From IMG/VR virus record IMGVR_UViG_3300017755_000046, positions 1 through 31,691 of that record: 31,691 nucleotides of DNA; one strand, 5' to 3'. Every line of letters starts with the position of its first letter. Within the stretch, counting starts at the first letter, position 1. The notes beneath the pieces were generated by a model. It was not told where the DNA came from and did not search any database. It saw nothing but the letters and a program-made list of their open reading frames with translations. This DNA is from a virus. Position numbers and translations under genes: made by a program. This document shows positions 1 through 7,839 of this stretch, piece by piece.

Positions 1-358
1 GGACCCTACCCCTAGCCGGAGATTTGCGGCCCGCTAAGGAAAGGAACGTAAAACGGGCTTGATCGGTTATAGTATATCAAGTTTAATAAAATCAACGTAA
101 AACGAGATCGGACGGGTATAGTATATCAGGTTTAATAAAATCAACCCATTTAGAAAACTATGCTTGGAGGAACAGACTTTCAGATAAGAGTATAGTTACC
201 CTAAGCCTCTTTATTAATACCCAGTAAGGATATCGAATTTTCATTTTTGTTCGTTTGTGACTCCCAAAATTCCAATTCTATATTAATATAACTAATTTTT
301 CCATCTTTTGTTTTGGTCTGCTTGTGATACACCGACACCAAATATTGGTTATATTAGT
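1..358. other. Gene-free leader upstream of the tail genes
   Basis: No convincing gene was found in these 358 bases. The first 60 bases are visibly richer in G and C than the rest. One frame is open from the window edge to a stop at 60-62 and could be the tail of a gene cut by the edge, but it is too short to judge. A tandem 49-bp repeat (45-142), a 12-bp palindrome TATATTAATATA (279-290) and a start-codon-linked box (347-361) suggest a regulatory region. Confidence 0.6.
45..142. repeat. Tandem 49-bp direct repeat, two copies
   Basis: Copies at 45-93 and 94-142 are each 49 bp, start with AACGTAAAACG, contain TATAGTATATCA and end with GTTTAATAAAATC. They differ at about seven positions, mostly in the middle. 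The units abut exactly and a third begins only as AAC. Repeats of this kind in a phage leader can be binding sites for a regulator, iterons, or tandem promoters. The sequence alone does not decide. Confidence 0.85.
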
Positions 359-361
359 ATG
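347..361 (+). promoter_or_regulatory. Start-codon box GGTTATATTAGTATG
   Basis: The last three bases are the ATG of the gene at 359. Near-identical boxes end on the starts at 7837, 13049 and 31587. It resembles a -7-type element so close to the ATG that a transcript would have almost no leader. It could instead be a translation signal. Confidence 0.5.
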
Positions 362-1063
362 AAGCAGTTAAAGATAGACATCCCCAAGTCGCTAAGAGGA
401 ATAACGCTCAAGGAATACCAAAGGTTCTATAAGTTATCTGAGGATAATAAGGATGCGCAGGACCCAGAGTTTCTTAATCTTAAGATGCTAGAGGTCTTTT
501 GTGGGCTGACTCTCAAGGAAGCCTACAATATGAAGCTTACTGACTTCAACTTTGTAATTACACACCTCAATGAGTTGTTTAAAGGAGATACTCCTATGAT
601 AAGTAGGTTCTCATTAAAGGACCCAAATGGCACGGAAGTAGAGTTTGGGTTTATACCCAAGCTCGACAGCATCTCTTTAGGAGAGTTTGTTGACTTAGAT
701 ACTTATATGGCTGACTGGAGTGATATGCATAAAGCTATGGCTGTATTATACAGACCGGTTACTTTCGAGAAGAAGGGAATGTATCTTATAGAAGACTACG
801 AAAGCTCAGATAAGTACTCAGAGGCAATGAAAGATATGCCTATTGATATAGCATTAGGGGCTGTGGTTTTTTTTTATCGTTTAGGGAAAGAACTGTCGGT
901 TTATTTGATGGGCTATTTACAGAGGGAGGCTCAGAAGGAGGACTCGGAGCTGAAGCAAACTTTGGCAGAAAATGGGGTTGGTATCAATCAATTTATGCAA
1001 TCGCTCAGGGAGACCTCCTCAGGTTTGAAGAAGTTACAAAACTTAAAGTCACGCAAGCCTTAA
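359..1063 (+). CDS. Tail assembly chaperone, unshifted form (gpG-like)
   Basis: A 234-residue soluble protein in the position and with the architecture of a tail assembly chaperone. These proteins coat the tape measure protein during tail building and are not part of the virion. The assignment rests mainly on the frameshift described separately: the last quarter of the gene overlaps a -1 open frame entered through a T9 run. I chose ATG 359, not an upstream TTG at 308, because it lies at the end of the recurrent GGTTATATTAGTATG box. The residues upstream in this frame look like noise. It is followed directly by tail terminator and neck-type genes. Function is inferred from organisation; I see no decisive motif in the N-terminal part. 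Confidence 0.7.
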   Translation: MKQLKIDIPKSLRGITLKEYQRFYKLSEDNKDAQDPEFLNLKMLEVFCGLTLKEAYNMKLTDFNFVITHLNELFKGDTPMISRFSLKDPNGTEVEFGFIPKLDSISLGEFVDLDTYMADWSDMHKAMAVLYRPVTFEKKGMYLIEDYESSDKYSEAMKDMPIDIALGAVVFFYRLGKELSVYLMGYLQREAQKEDSELKQTLAENGVGINQFMQSLRETSSGLKKLQNLKSRKP

Positions 1064-1128
1064 GCTGGCTTGAATTTGAGAAAGAGAAGAACCAATTAGA
1101 AGCTGCGGCTATGAATAAAATAAGATGA
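359..1128 (+). CDS. Tail assembly chaperone, -1 frameshift fusion (gpGT-like)
   Basis: Slippage back one base at 868-874 joins residues 1-172 of the chaperone to 84 residues read from 874 to 1125, giving a product of about 256 residues ending at TGA 1126-1128. The new C-terminus is aromatic and well ordered: it contains FGRKWGWYQSIYAIAQGD, then LRFEEVTKL and a charged helix (WLEFEKEKNQLEAA). The 0-frame C-terminus it replaces looks unremarkable. The frameshifted stop overlaps the next ATG (1125) as ATGA, as expected for translational coupling, which supports this frame being genuinely used. In lambda and many siphophages such a pair, made at a fixed ratio, is needed for tail assembly. Confidence 0.72.
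867..875 (+). promoter_or_regulatory. Slippery T9 run for -1 frameshift
   Basis: Nine T residues lie in the 0-frame codons GTT TTT TTT TAT. The heptamer T TTT TTT at 868-874 allows both tRNAs to slip back one base. The -1 frame is open from just after a stop at 844-846 to 1128, so the run lies inside the window where a shift must occur. Confidence 0.75.
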
Positions 1129-1592
1129 AAGAAGTATACGACTTACTAGACAAGATTAAAGACAGGCTAAGAGCTAACAATATTACCAATACGGTAACCT
1201 TTGGTGATATAATGGAGGTTGACTTAACTAAGACAACTATATTTCCGTTATCACATATAAGTATAGGTAACATAGTCTTTAGTGACTACGTTATGACAGC
1301 AGACATTAGTGTATTGTCTATGGATATTGTCGACAAGAATAAGAACGAGAATACTTACGATTCATTTTATGGCAATGATAACTTGCAAGATATATTAAAC
1401 ACTCAGCTTGCTGTTGTAAACGACTTACAGAGCCATTTAAGAAGAGGTACACTATTAGAGAACAGTGACCTCCAGATAACTGGAGAAGTCACTGCTGAAC
1501 CGTTCCAGGATCGTTTTGAGAATGAATTAGCTGGATGGGGAATAACGCTATCTGTACAAATGCCTAACGATAACTTCAGTACCTGTGAATAG
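1125..1592 (+). CDS. Tail terminator/completion-like protein
   Basis: A 155-residue protein of mixed alpha/beta character. It has a helical start (YDLLDKIKDRL) and ends in a beta-type segment GWGITLSVQMPND, which I associate with minor tail or tail-completion proteins of Bacteroidetes siphophages. The ATG overlaps the stop of the frameshifted chaperone (ATGA), and the next gene overlaps its end. Position between the chaperone and an HK97 gp10-like protein fits the neck or tail-terminator block, where proteins cap the tail tube and join it to the head. No catalytic motif is visible. The specific role (terminator versus head completion) is inferred from context. Confidence 0.45.
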   Translation: MKEVYDLLDKIKDRLRANNITNTVTFGDIMEVDLTKTTIFPLSHISIGNIVFSDYVMTADISVLSMDIVDKNKNENTYDSFYGNDNLQDILNTQLAVVNDLQSHLRRGTLLENSDLQITGEVTAEPFQDRFENELAGWGITLSVQMPNDNFSTCE

Positions 1593-2046
1593 AAATAACC
1601 TCAGAGTGGTAATGCAGAAATATGGCCCAAAAATAAAAGAGGCTATAGCAGAATATATGATAGAAACCGATAGAACGGTTACTGGTAAAACAGCAAGAAG
1701 TGTATCTTTTAGTGTATTCGAGGGTCCGCAATCAATTGGCATTGCCATAGGAGGTAATAAAGTTTTTGCCACTTTACATAGCGGCAGGAAACCTGGATTA
1801 AGGGCTCCAAGTTATATAAGTATAAAAAAATGGATGGATAGTAAAAGTAGTTTTCGTGGGAAGAAAACTATTGAGTCTGCGAAAACAATTGCTAGGGCAA
1901 TAGGAAGAGATGGTTTTGAAGGAGAAAACATATCATACAAAGCCGCCCTTAGGGTGCTGAATGCATTAATTACAGATTCATCAGCGGCATATATAAAAGA
2001 CGTAGAAGAGCATCTTAAAAAATCAATAAGCAAGAATGTCAACTAA
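1585..2046 (+). CDS. HK97 gp10-like neck/tail-completion protein
   Basis: A 153-residue basic protein with an N-terminal helix (KIKEAIAEYMIE), a beta-rich centre (FSVFEGPQSIGIAIGG) and a region with LHSGRKPGLRAPSYISIKKWM, the usual look of the HK97 gp10/neck family, which acts at the head-tail joint. The longest reading starts with GTG 1585, overlapping the previous stop. ATG 1612 (residue 10) is a good alternative, so the start is uncertain. The 3' end overlaps the next ATG at 2036. Family assignment is from overall pattern and neighbours, not from a diagnostic motif. Confidence 0.5.
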   Translation: MNRNNLRVVMQKYGPKIKEAIAEYMIETDRTVTGKTARSVSFSVFEGPQSIGIAIGGNKVFATLHSGRKPGLRAPSYISIKKWMDSKSSFRGKKTIESAKTIARAIGRDGFEGENISYKAALRVLNALITDSSAAYIKDVEEHLKKSISKNVN

Positions 2047-2602
2047 GATAAACGTAAGAAGCCCCTTCTTTAGGAAGTATTCCGGAACAAACGTAGAATT
2101 TGTTGATCTTGCTATATATGTGTACTCAGGAACGAAGACAACAGATAAAGGGACAATAAAGTATAAAATAAGGAGATATCCAGAAAGCGGGAATGATTAT
2201 GTTATAGTTGACTTGGCAGAGATTATTAGGGATTATTTAAAGCCTAATGTTACAACGCCATTAAACAGCAATATAGATTATGTTAAGTGGGTTCAAATAG
2301 AAGACACCATAACGCAAGATTTCATTCCTGACTGTACAGACATAACTGGATTTGCAGTGGCGCAAGATGGTACAATAACATACCCAACATCATCATCGGG
2401 GACTCTAACGATAAGGTCAGTTAATTTCGAAGACCTAGACAACCCTATGACTGGAACATCTTTAGCAAGTTATAATCCGAATACTACTGGTAGTGCTGTT
2501 ACAAGGACTGCTAGAGTAAACATAGCAATTCCTAGTGGTAATTTTAACTCAGGTCAAGAAAACGCATTGTGTGTAGTAACCGCAGATCAACCATCATCAT
2601 AA
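2036..2602 (+). CDS. Virion protein: duplicated N-domain fused to an Ig-like module
   Basis: A 188-residue protein of two parts. Residues 1-93 (NVRSPFF, IYVYSGTKTTDKGT, NDYVIVDLAEIIRDYL, KWVQIEDTIT) closely match the whole of the next gene product. From about residue 98 a different module begins, CTDITGFAVAQDGTITYPT and later VNIAIPSGNFNSGQENALC. This matches the 78-residue repeats of the protein at 9333, although spacing differs in the middle. The junction falls exactly at TIT, where the neighbour ends. Context (neck genes before, baseplate-type gene after) suggests a tail or virion-surface protein. Its precise function is unknown. Confidence 0.65.
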   Translation: MSTKINVRSPFFRKYSGTNVEFVDLAIYVYSGTKTTDKGTIKYKIRRYPESGNDYVIVDLAEIIRDYLKPNVTTPLNSNIDYVKWVQIEDTITQDFIPDCTDITGFAVAQDGTITYPTSSSGTLTIRSVNFEDLDNPMTGTSLASYNPNTTGSAVTRTARVNIAIPSGNFNSGQENALCVVTADQPSS

Positions 2603-2603
2603 T

Positions 2604-2888
2604 ATGCCAGAAGTAAAAGCAAACGTACGAAGTCCTTTTTACCTTAAGTATACTCAATCTAGTATGGTTAAAACTTCGATAGATATATATGTATACTCTG
2701 GAACAAAGAATACAGACAAAGGAACTAAGATAACCACAATAGAGAAAGAGCCTCTTCCTGGAGATGATTATGTAATATTTGAAATATCTGACATAGTAAG
2801 AGAGCATTTAGATAAAACAATAGCAACACCTTTTAGCAGTAACAAAAGTTACATAAAATGGATTCAAGTAGAATCTACAATAACATAA
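2604..2888 (+). CDS. Short paralogue of the upstream virion N-domain
   Basis: A 94-residue protein that aligns over its full length to residues 1-93 of the previous gene: NVRSPFYLKY, IYVYSGTKNTDKGT, PGDDYVIFEISDIVREHL, YIKWIQVESTIT. It ends at TIT, the same point where the upstream copy switches to an Ig-like module. Its stop TAA (2886-2888) is in the same frame as the next ORF, which begins one codon later. The pair therefore looks like one longer gene interrupted by an in-frame stop, or two proteins made by re-initiation. Likely a virion component; the biochemical role is unknown. Confidence 0.65.
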   Translation: MPEVKANVRSPFYLKYTQSSMVKTSIDIYVYSGTKNTDKGTKITTIEKEPLPGDDYVIFEISDIVREHLDKTIATPFSSNKSYIKWIQVESTIT

Positions 2889-2891
2889 AAT

Positions 2892-3650
2892 ATGGCAACA
2901 GAATACTTTTTAGCATTTGATGGGTACGGATATTTTAAAGATGGGGTACAACCTGAACTTAGTAGACACGCGCTTGTATCATCCAACTATGTTTACACTC
3001 CAGAAGGGACATCTATAGATATCCCTTTCTTTACAGAGGATGACATAGAAATTTTATATACTGTAAATGGTACGCCTACTACAGTGGACCTAGCAGCAGA
3101 TTTTGACAATACTGCTGCAAGTGCTGTTAAGTATGTCACTTTTGCTCCAAACACTAACAATTCGCCATATACTATAAACGTATATAATAATGGCCAAACT
3201 ACACTATTGAAAAGCATAAACCTAATACCGGTTTGTGAGCCTAAGTTCACTCCAATTAAGTGCCAATTTATAAATAGATATGGAGTAATACAGACTATGT
3301 ATTTCTTCAAGAAGTCTACAGAAGGTCTAGAAGTGACGGATGCTAGGTTTCAGAAGAACATTATAAGTTCTTCTGCTTCTTATGATACTAAGGAATCTCA
3401 AGTGCAAAGATATGATGTCAAGGGTATGACTAGACTTGTCCTTAACACCGGATTTGTTAATGAAGACTTTAATCAAACGATAGAGGAATTGCTGCTGTCT
3501 GAAGATACTTGGATTACCTACGAAGGTAATGTATTGGCGGCCATTCCCACAACAAAACAATTACAGTATGCTACTAGCGTAAACAACAAAACAATTAATT
3601 ACACCGTTCAATTTGACTTTGCCTCTGAAACGATAAATTCTGTTAGATAA
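2892..3650 (+). CDS. Virion/tail-associated protein, C-part of a split gene
   Basis: A 252-residue beta-rich protein beginning MATEYFLAFDGYGYF and containing CQFINRYGVIQTMYFFKK and a C-terminal stretch in which the last strand (INYTVQFDFAS) runs to the end. It has no signal peptide or membrane segment. It is in frame with the gene before it (only TAA AAT between them), and its final base pair is shared with the ATG of the baseplate-type gene at 3650. The arrangement suggests a tail-tip or tube-associated structural protein working with its neighbours. I do not recognise a named family with certainty. Confidence 0.6.
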   Translation: MATEYFLAFDGYGYFKDGVQPELSRHALVSSNYVYTPEGTSIDIPFFTEDDIEILYTVNGTPTTVDLAADFDNTAASAVKYVTFAPNTNNSPYTINVYNNGQTTLLKSINLIPVCEPKFTPIKCQFINRYGVIQTMYFFKKSTEGLEVTDARFQKNIISSSASYDTKESQVQRYDVKGMTRLVLNTGFVNEDFNQTIEELLLSEDTWITYEGNVLAAIPTTKQLQYATSVNNKTINYTVQFDFASETINSVR

Positions 3651-6004
3651 TGATCTCAGCTCAATTATACATTACTGAAGCCTCTAGCTATGAACAAGTC
3701 GAGTTCTTCGACTTTGAGGGCATAGAGTTGGTTCAGGCTAAGCAGGACATCAGAGATATATCTAAAGTGTTTACGGAGTTCTCTAAGACTTTTACTGTTC
3801 CTGCTAGTAAAAAGAATAACCAGATATTTAAGCACTTTTATAATGCTAATATAGCTGGAGAAGGGTATTTTGACATAAGGAAAAGAGTTAATGCTCAATT
3901 ACACTTAAATTACAATCTATTCAAGAAGGGTCGGATACAACTTATGTCGGCTAATATGAAAGGTAATAAGCCATACTCATATAGCTTAACCTTCTTCGGT
4001 GACACAGTCAAACTTGCTGAAACATTAGGCGATAAAACATTAGATACTTTATCTCCCCTTGAGAACATAAAGATAGCTTACACTTCAAGCAATGTCGTAA
4101 ATCTGATGAATGATGCTGCGGATGTCACTATTGGCTCCACAACTATCGATGATGGATTATTATTTCCTCTTATAACATCAACAGAAAAATTAGTATACGA
4201 TTCTGTAGACAATACAAAAGACTATAATTTATACCCACACGGAAACCAAAAAGGATTAGACTATAGGGATGTAAAGCCTGCCCTAAGGATTCACACTATT
4301 ATTAAGGCTATAGAAGAAGAGTACTCTAATATATCATTCAGTGATGACTTCTTCACTTTAGGTACAGAAACTAAACAATATGGGTTTAACACTTACACAC
4401 TATTCAAAAACCCAGCTTATGCTGAGTTATTTATGTGGCTAAATAGGGAAAAAGGGCAGATAACCGCTGACTTGCCTCAAACGCAAATAACCAGTTTTAG
4501 TACTCCTTCTGGTAGTAATCATTCTGGAATGAAGGAGTCTACGCCTGGTTACATACCCGCCCCAAATTCTACAAAATATCAAGAGATACAAGACGGAGCT
4601 AATGATGATGTTCAATTTTATATTGACGCAAGGATAACAGCACCATCAGCTTCTGTTATATATAATTTTATCCTCAAAAAGGATGGACAGGAATATATAA
4701 GGTATGATGATTTAGAGGGTGATTCTCACCCCTTAAATATGATGGCTTACGATTCCCCTGGGGGGCCTGGAGGAGATTTGCCCAACGGAAGATATACATA
4801 TCATATAGAAACAGCTTCTTCCGGGACCTTTAATTTTGGCTTTAAACTAAAGAAAAATATACCCGCAGACGTTAGTTTGTTTGGTTTTTTTGGAGCAACT
4901 AGAGTTGTTAGCTATACAGGTACGATTACAGTGGATTCGTCTTTTGAATTTAGTACAACAACACTTATGCCTAATAAGACTAAAATAATAGACTTTTTAG
5001 CTGGTTTATTCAAGATGTTTAATTTGACCGTCACTGAGGGTGACTCAGGTCAAATGAAAATAATTCCATTAGACACATTTTATAGGCAAGGAAGTAAAAG
5101 AGAGATAACAAGGTATATAGATACTACAGAGTCTACAGTAGAATCAGCTCTCCCTTTTTCTGAGGTAGAGTTCAAATACGAGGGTTTAGAAACAATAATT
5201 GCAGACCAGCACGAACAAATTGCAGGAAAGTCTTGGGCAACAGAATTGTGGCCAGATAGCACTACTGACGGAAGTAACCTCCTTAATATAGGGAAAAAGT
5301 ATGAAATTGAAGTGCCTTTCGAACATCAGAAATATGAAAGGCTGTGGAATAGGGATGATCACACAAACATAGCAAACAAAACCTCTATTCAGTGGGGGTA
5401 TAGTGTGGATAACAATCAAAACAGCATTGTTGGTAAACCATTATTGTTTTACCCAATTAGACAGTCCGGATTAAATTCTATTGAGGTTGTGACTGGAGCT
5501 ACGTCATCTACTTTAACGAGCTATTATGTTCCTTCAAATAGTGTCGCATTAACTCCTACTTATATTTCGTTACAGTCAGACACAGACCCAACTCCGAATA
5601 TAAACTTTTTTGCAGAGTTAAACGAGTATACTGGATTGACTTTTCCTCAGACATTATTTGAATCTTATTATAAAAACTACATAATAAACGTTTTTGATCC
5701 AAGAAGGCGATTGTATAAAATGAATGCTGTTCTGACAGAGCAAAAAATAAGAGAGATTGCTCTAAATGATACGATAGTAATATTCGGAACAGAATATACA
5801 ATAAATAAAATGACTACTGATCTTCTTAGTGGGAAGACCAGTTTTGAGTTGTTAAACAAAACACAGTTTGAATTACTAGATAAAACTAAAGAAGAGTTAT
5901 TTATAGACAACAAAAAAGACTTGTCTTACAATGTTTCATTTGATGGTTTAACAGTGGACGATACAGTAATAACAGCAGACCTAAGTCAGTCAATAACAGA
6001 GTAA
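3650..6004 (+). CDS. Large baseplate/tail-tip protein
   Basis: A 784-residue protein starting MISAQLYITE, with a conserved-looking segment near residues 37-56 (DISKVFTEFSKTFTVPASKK) that I associate with tail-tip proteins of flavobacterial siphophages. A beta-rich middle (about 280-440) could be an inserted carbohydrate-binding or jelly-roll-like module. From about 445 (FLAGLFKMFNLTVTE, then MKIIPLDTFY) it resembles hub-type domains that close the tail tube. The C-terminus has repeated FELLNKTQFELLDKT. It sits between small virion genes and the tape measure gene, typical for distal tail or hub proteins. The role is inferred from length, composition and position. Confidence 0.6.
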   Translation: MISAQLYITEASSYEQVEFFDFEGIELVQAKQDIRDISKVFTEFSKTFTVPASKKNNQIFKHFYNANIAGEGYFDIRKRVNAQLHLNYNLFKKGRIQLMSANMKGNKPYSYSLTFFGDTVKLAETLGDKTLDTLSPLENIKIAYTSSNVVNLMNDAADVTIGSTTIDDGLLFPLITSTEKLVYDSVDNTKDYNLYPHGNQKGLDYRDVKPALRIHTIIKAIEEEYSNISFSDDFFTLGTETKQYGFNTYTLFKNPAYAELFMWLNREKGQITADLPQTQITSFSTPSGSNHSGMKESTPGYIPAPNSTKYQEIQDGANDDVQFYIDARITAPSASVIYNFILKKDGQEYIRYDDLEGDSHPLNMMAYDSPGGPGGDLPNGRYTYHIETASSGTFNFGFKLKKNIPADVSLFGFFGATRVVSYTGTITVDSSFEFSTTTLMPNKTKIIDFLAGLFKMFNLTVTEGDSGQMKIIPLDTFYRQGSKREITRYIDTTESTVESALPFSEVEFKYEGLETIIADQHEQIAGKSWATELWPDSTTDGSNLLNIGKKYEIEVPFEHQKYERLWNRDDHTNIANKTSIQWGYSVDNNQNSIVGKPLLFYPIRQSGLNSIEVVTGATSSTLTSYYVPSNSVALTPTYISLQSDTDPTPNINFFAELNEYTGLTFPQTLFESYYKNYIINVFDPRRRLYKMNAVLTEQKIREIALNDTIVIFGTEYTINKMTTDLLSGKTSFELLNKTQFELLDKTKEELFIDNKKDLSYNVSFDGLTVDDTVITADLSQSITE

Positions 6005-6007
6005 ATT

Positions 6008-6157
6008 ATGATAAAGCAAGTTATAGAGGGGTTACAGCTTATGGACTATTATGATGCAAACGAATTAATTCAATTTGCAAAGGGAAGTCATAAGGCTCCA
6101 GAAACATTTAAAGAAATGAGAGAAACAGTTAAACGTAGAAAATATGGCCGACAATAG
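6008..6157 (+). CDS. Small protein (49 aa) overlapping the tape measure start
   Basis: An ATG three bases after the previous stop opens a 49-codon frame with a helical, charged product (MIKQVIEGLQLMDYYDANEL at the start, KEMRETVKRRK near the end). Its 3' end overlaps the tape measure ATG (6144) by 14 bases in another frame. Tight spacing on both sides and a sensible amino acid composition argue that it is real. It could be a further small chaperone-type tail protein given its position before the tape measure gene, but this is only a guess. Confidence 0.55.
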   Translation: MIKQVIEGLQLMDYYDANELIQFAKGSHKAPETFKEMRETVKRRKYGRQ

Positions 6158-7802
6158 AATACAATTTACTTTTGAGCTTAATGACCAGGGCAAAGTAAAG
6201 GTAGATGGCGTAACAAAGTCCTTTGTCAAGCTTGAGACTGCAATGAAGAAGGTGACTGCTGAATATAAAAGACAGCAAACTGAATCAGCAAAAGCAAACG
6301 ATGGCCTAGACACAACTATAACCAACGCTGGTTTAGCGGGAGCAACGCTTACTGAATTTGGTCGTACTATATCAGATTTACCTTATGGAATTAGGGGTAT
6401 AGCAAACAACTTGTCTCAGCTTTCAACTCTATTCATCACTTTTGTAGGAAAAGTAGACAAGAGTGTTATTGGAATTAATAGAGTGACTACCGCTTTTAAA
6501 ATGTTAGGAGCGCAATTAAAAGGACCACTAGGGTTTATTTTAGCGTTTCAGGCTGTCATTGCACTATTAGACTTTTTCAGCGCACCAGCTAAGAAAGTAA
6601 AAGAAGAGACTGATGAGATAGAGAAGAGTTTTGATAAACTGACAGACACAATAATTAGATTCAAAGACGACTTTAGGATCGCCAATATTGATGGAATAGA
6701 AGAAGGCAGTGCATCATTAGCCGCTCTTAGGGTGGAGTACAAAGAGTTTGACAAGGCTGTAAAAAAACTAGAAAAGACAAACAACGTCTCGAACAAATCG
6801 TTAAAACAAACTTCTGCTAGATTTGCGGAGTTGTTAGAGGTTAGGAGGAATATAAAAGACCTCAAAGAACAAGAGGAAGATGGTGGGATAACTCCTCAGC
6901 GAAGAAAAGAACTTGCTGAATCAAGAGTGGCCTTGCTGTCTAGACAATACGACCTGCAAAAATTGCTATTTGAAATTGAAGAGAAGTCTAAGGGTAACCG
7001 TGATTTGGTGGAGGGATCTATTGAGTTCTATGAAGAACAAATAAAGGTTCTTAGAGAATCACAAGCTTTAGCTACAGATCCTGCGGCTTTTGCCATTCTA
7101 GAGGATAGAGTAAAAGGAATACAAAAGCTCATTGATGATATAAAAGGAATTAGAGAGGACGTTGAGCCAACTTCGGCCTTAAGCGCACTCGGACTTAAAA
7201 TAGATCCTAAGGATTTTGAGAAAGAGAAAACTCCTGCTCAATTACTAGCTGAAGACCAATTAAAAGCGTTTAAAAAGGTTGAAATAGGAGCGAAGAAGCA
7301 TACGTTAAGTATGGAGGAAATCAATTTTAGATTAGCTTTAATTGATGCTGATAGGCTTGATCATTTTGCTTCTGCTACAGATTCTTTAGCTGGATTGTTT
7401 GGTGAAAGAACTGCCGCTGGCAAGGCTTTTGCTGTTGCCACTGCCACTATAGACGCTTATTCCGCTGGAAATGCAGTTTTAAAAGACCCTTACTTTATAG
7501 CCAGACCTTACGAAAGATTTGCCGCTATGACAGCGATAGTCGCTACTGGTCTTGCTAACGTAAAAAACATACTATCTGTAGACGAGAGTGGGCAAACAAC
7601 CCCATCTGGAGTTAGTGGACAAGGGGCTGCTCAAACTCAAGCCCCAGTATTCAATGTAGTAGGCCAATCCAATGTAGACCAGATAGGCAGAAGTATCGCT
7701 ACTGCTAGACAAGAACCCTTAAGGGCTTATGTTGTGGAGAGTGATATAACAAACGCACAGCAATTAGAAAATGCAAGAATACAACAAGCCTCTATAGGAT
7801 AA
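6144..7802 (+). CDS. Tape measure protein
   Basis: A 552-residue protein that sets tail length by spanning the tube lumen. It has the usual layout: an N-terminal beta segment (IQFTFELNDQGKVKVDGVTK), a helical region, a hydrophobic stretch around residues 115-150 (GPLGFILAFQAVIALLDFF), long charged coiled-coil helices from about 150 to 340 (EETDEIEKSFDKL, KELAESRVALLSRQYDL), then an alanine/glycine-rich C-terminal region (LFGERTAAGKAFAVATATIDAYSAGNAVL), a motif often seen at the end of tape measure proteins. At roughly 0.15 nm per residue this predicts a tail of about 80 nm. It is short for a siphophage. Confidence 0.75.
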   Translation: MADNRIQFTFELNDQGKVKVDGVTKSFVKLETAMKKVTAEYKRQQTESAKANDGLDTTITNAGLAGATLTEFGRTISDLPYGIRGIANNLSQLSTLFITFVGKVDKSVIGINRVTTAFKMLGAQLKGPLGFILAFQAVIALLDFFSAPAKKVKEETDEIEKSFDKLTDTIIRFKDDFRIANIDGIEEGSASLAALRVEYKEFDKAVKKLEKTNNVSNKSLKQTSARFAELLEVRRNIKDLKEQEEDGGITPQRRKELAESRVALLSRQYDLQKLLFEIEEKSKGNRDLVEGSIEFYEEQIKVLRESQALATDPAAFAILEDRVKGIQKLIDDIKGIREDVEPTSALSALGLKIDPKDFEKEKTPAQLLAEDQLKAFKKVEIGAKKHTLSMEEINFRLALIDADRLDHFASATDSLAGLFGERTAAGKAFAVATATIDAYSAGNAVLKDPYFIARPYERFAAMTAIVATGLANVKNILSVDESGQTTPSGVSGQGAAQTQAPVFNVVGQSNVDQIGRSIATARQEPLRAYVVESDITNAQQLENARIQQASIG

Positions 7803-7824
7803 TAAAACAATAGTCAAAATAAAT

Positions 7825-7839
7825 AGTTATAATAGTATG
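7825..7839 (+). promoter_or_regulatory. Start-codon box AGTTATAATAGTATG
   Basis: Differs from the 13037 and 31575 copies at one base and ends on the ATG of the protease gene. It lies in one of the few gaps between genes here (7803-7836), consistent with a new transcription start at the head gene block. Confidence 0.45.

Noticed and set aside
308-358. Upstream TTG start for the chaperone gene
   Set aside because: Seventeen extra residues look random and the box-linked ATG 359 is better supported.
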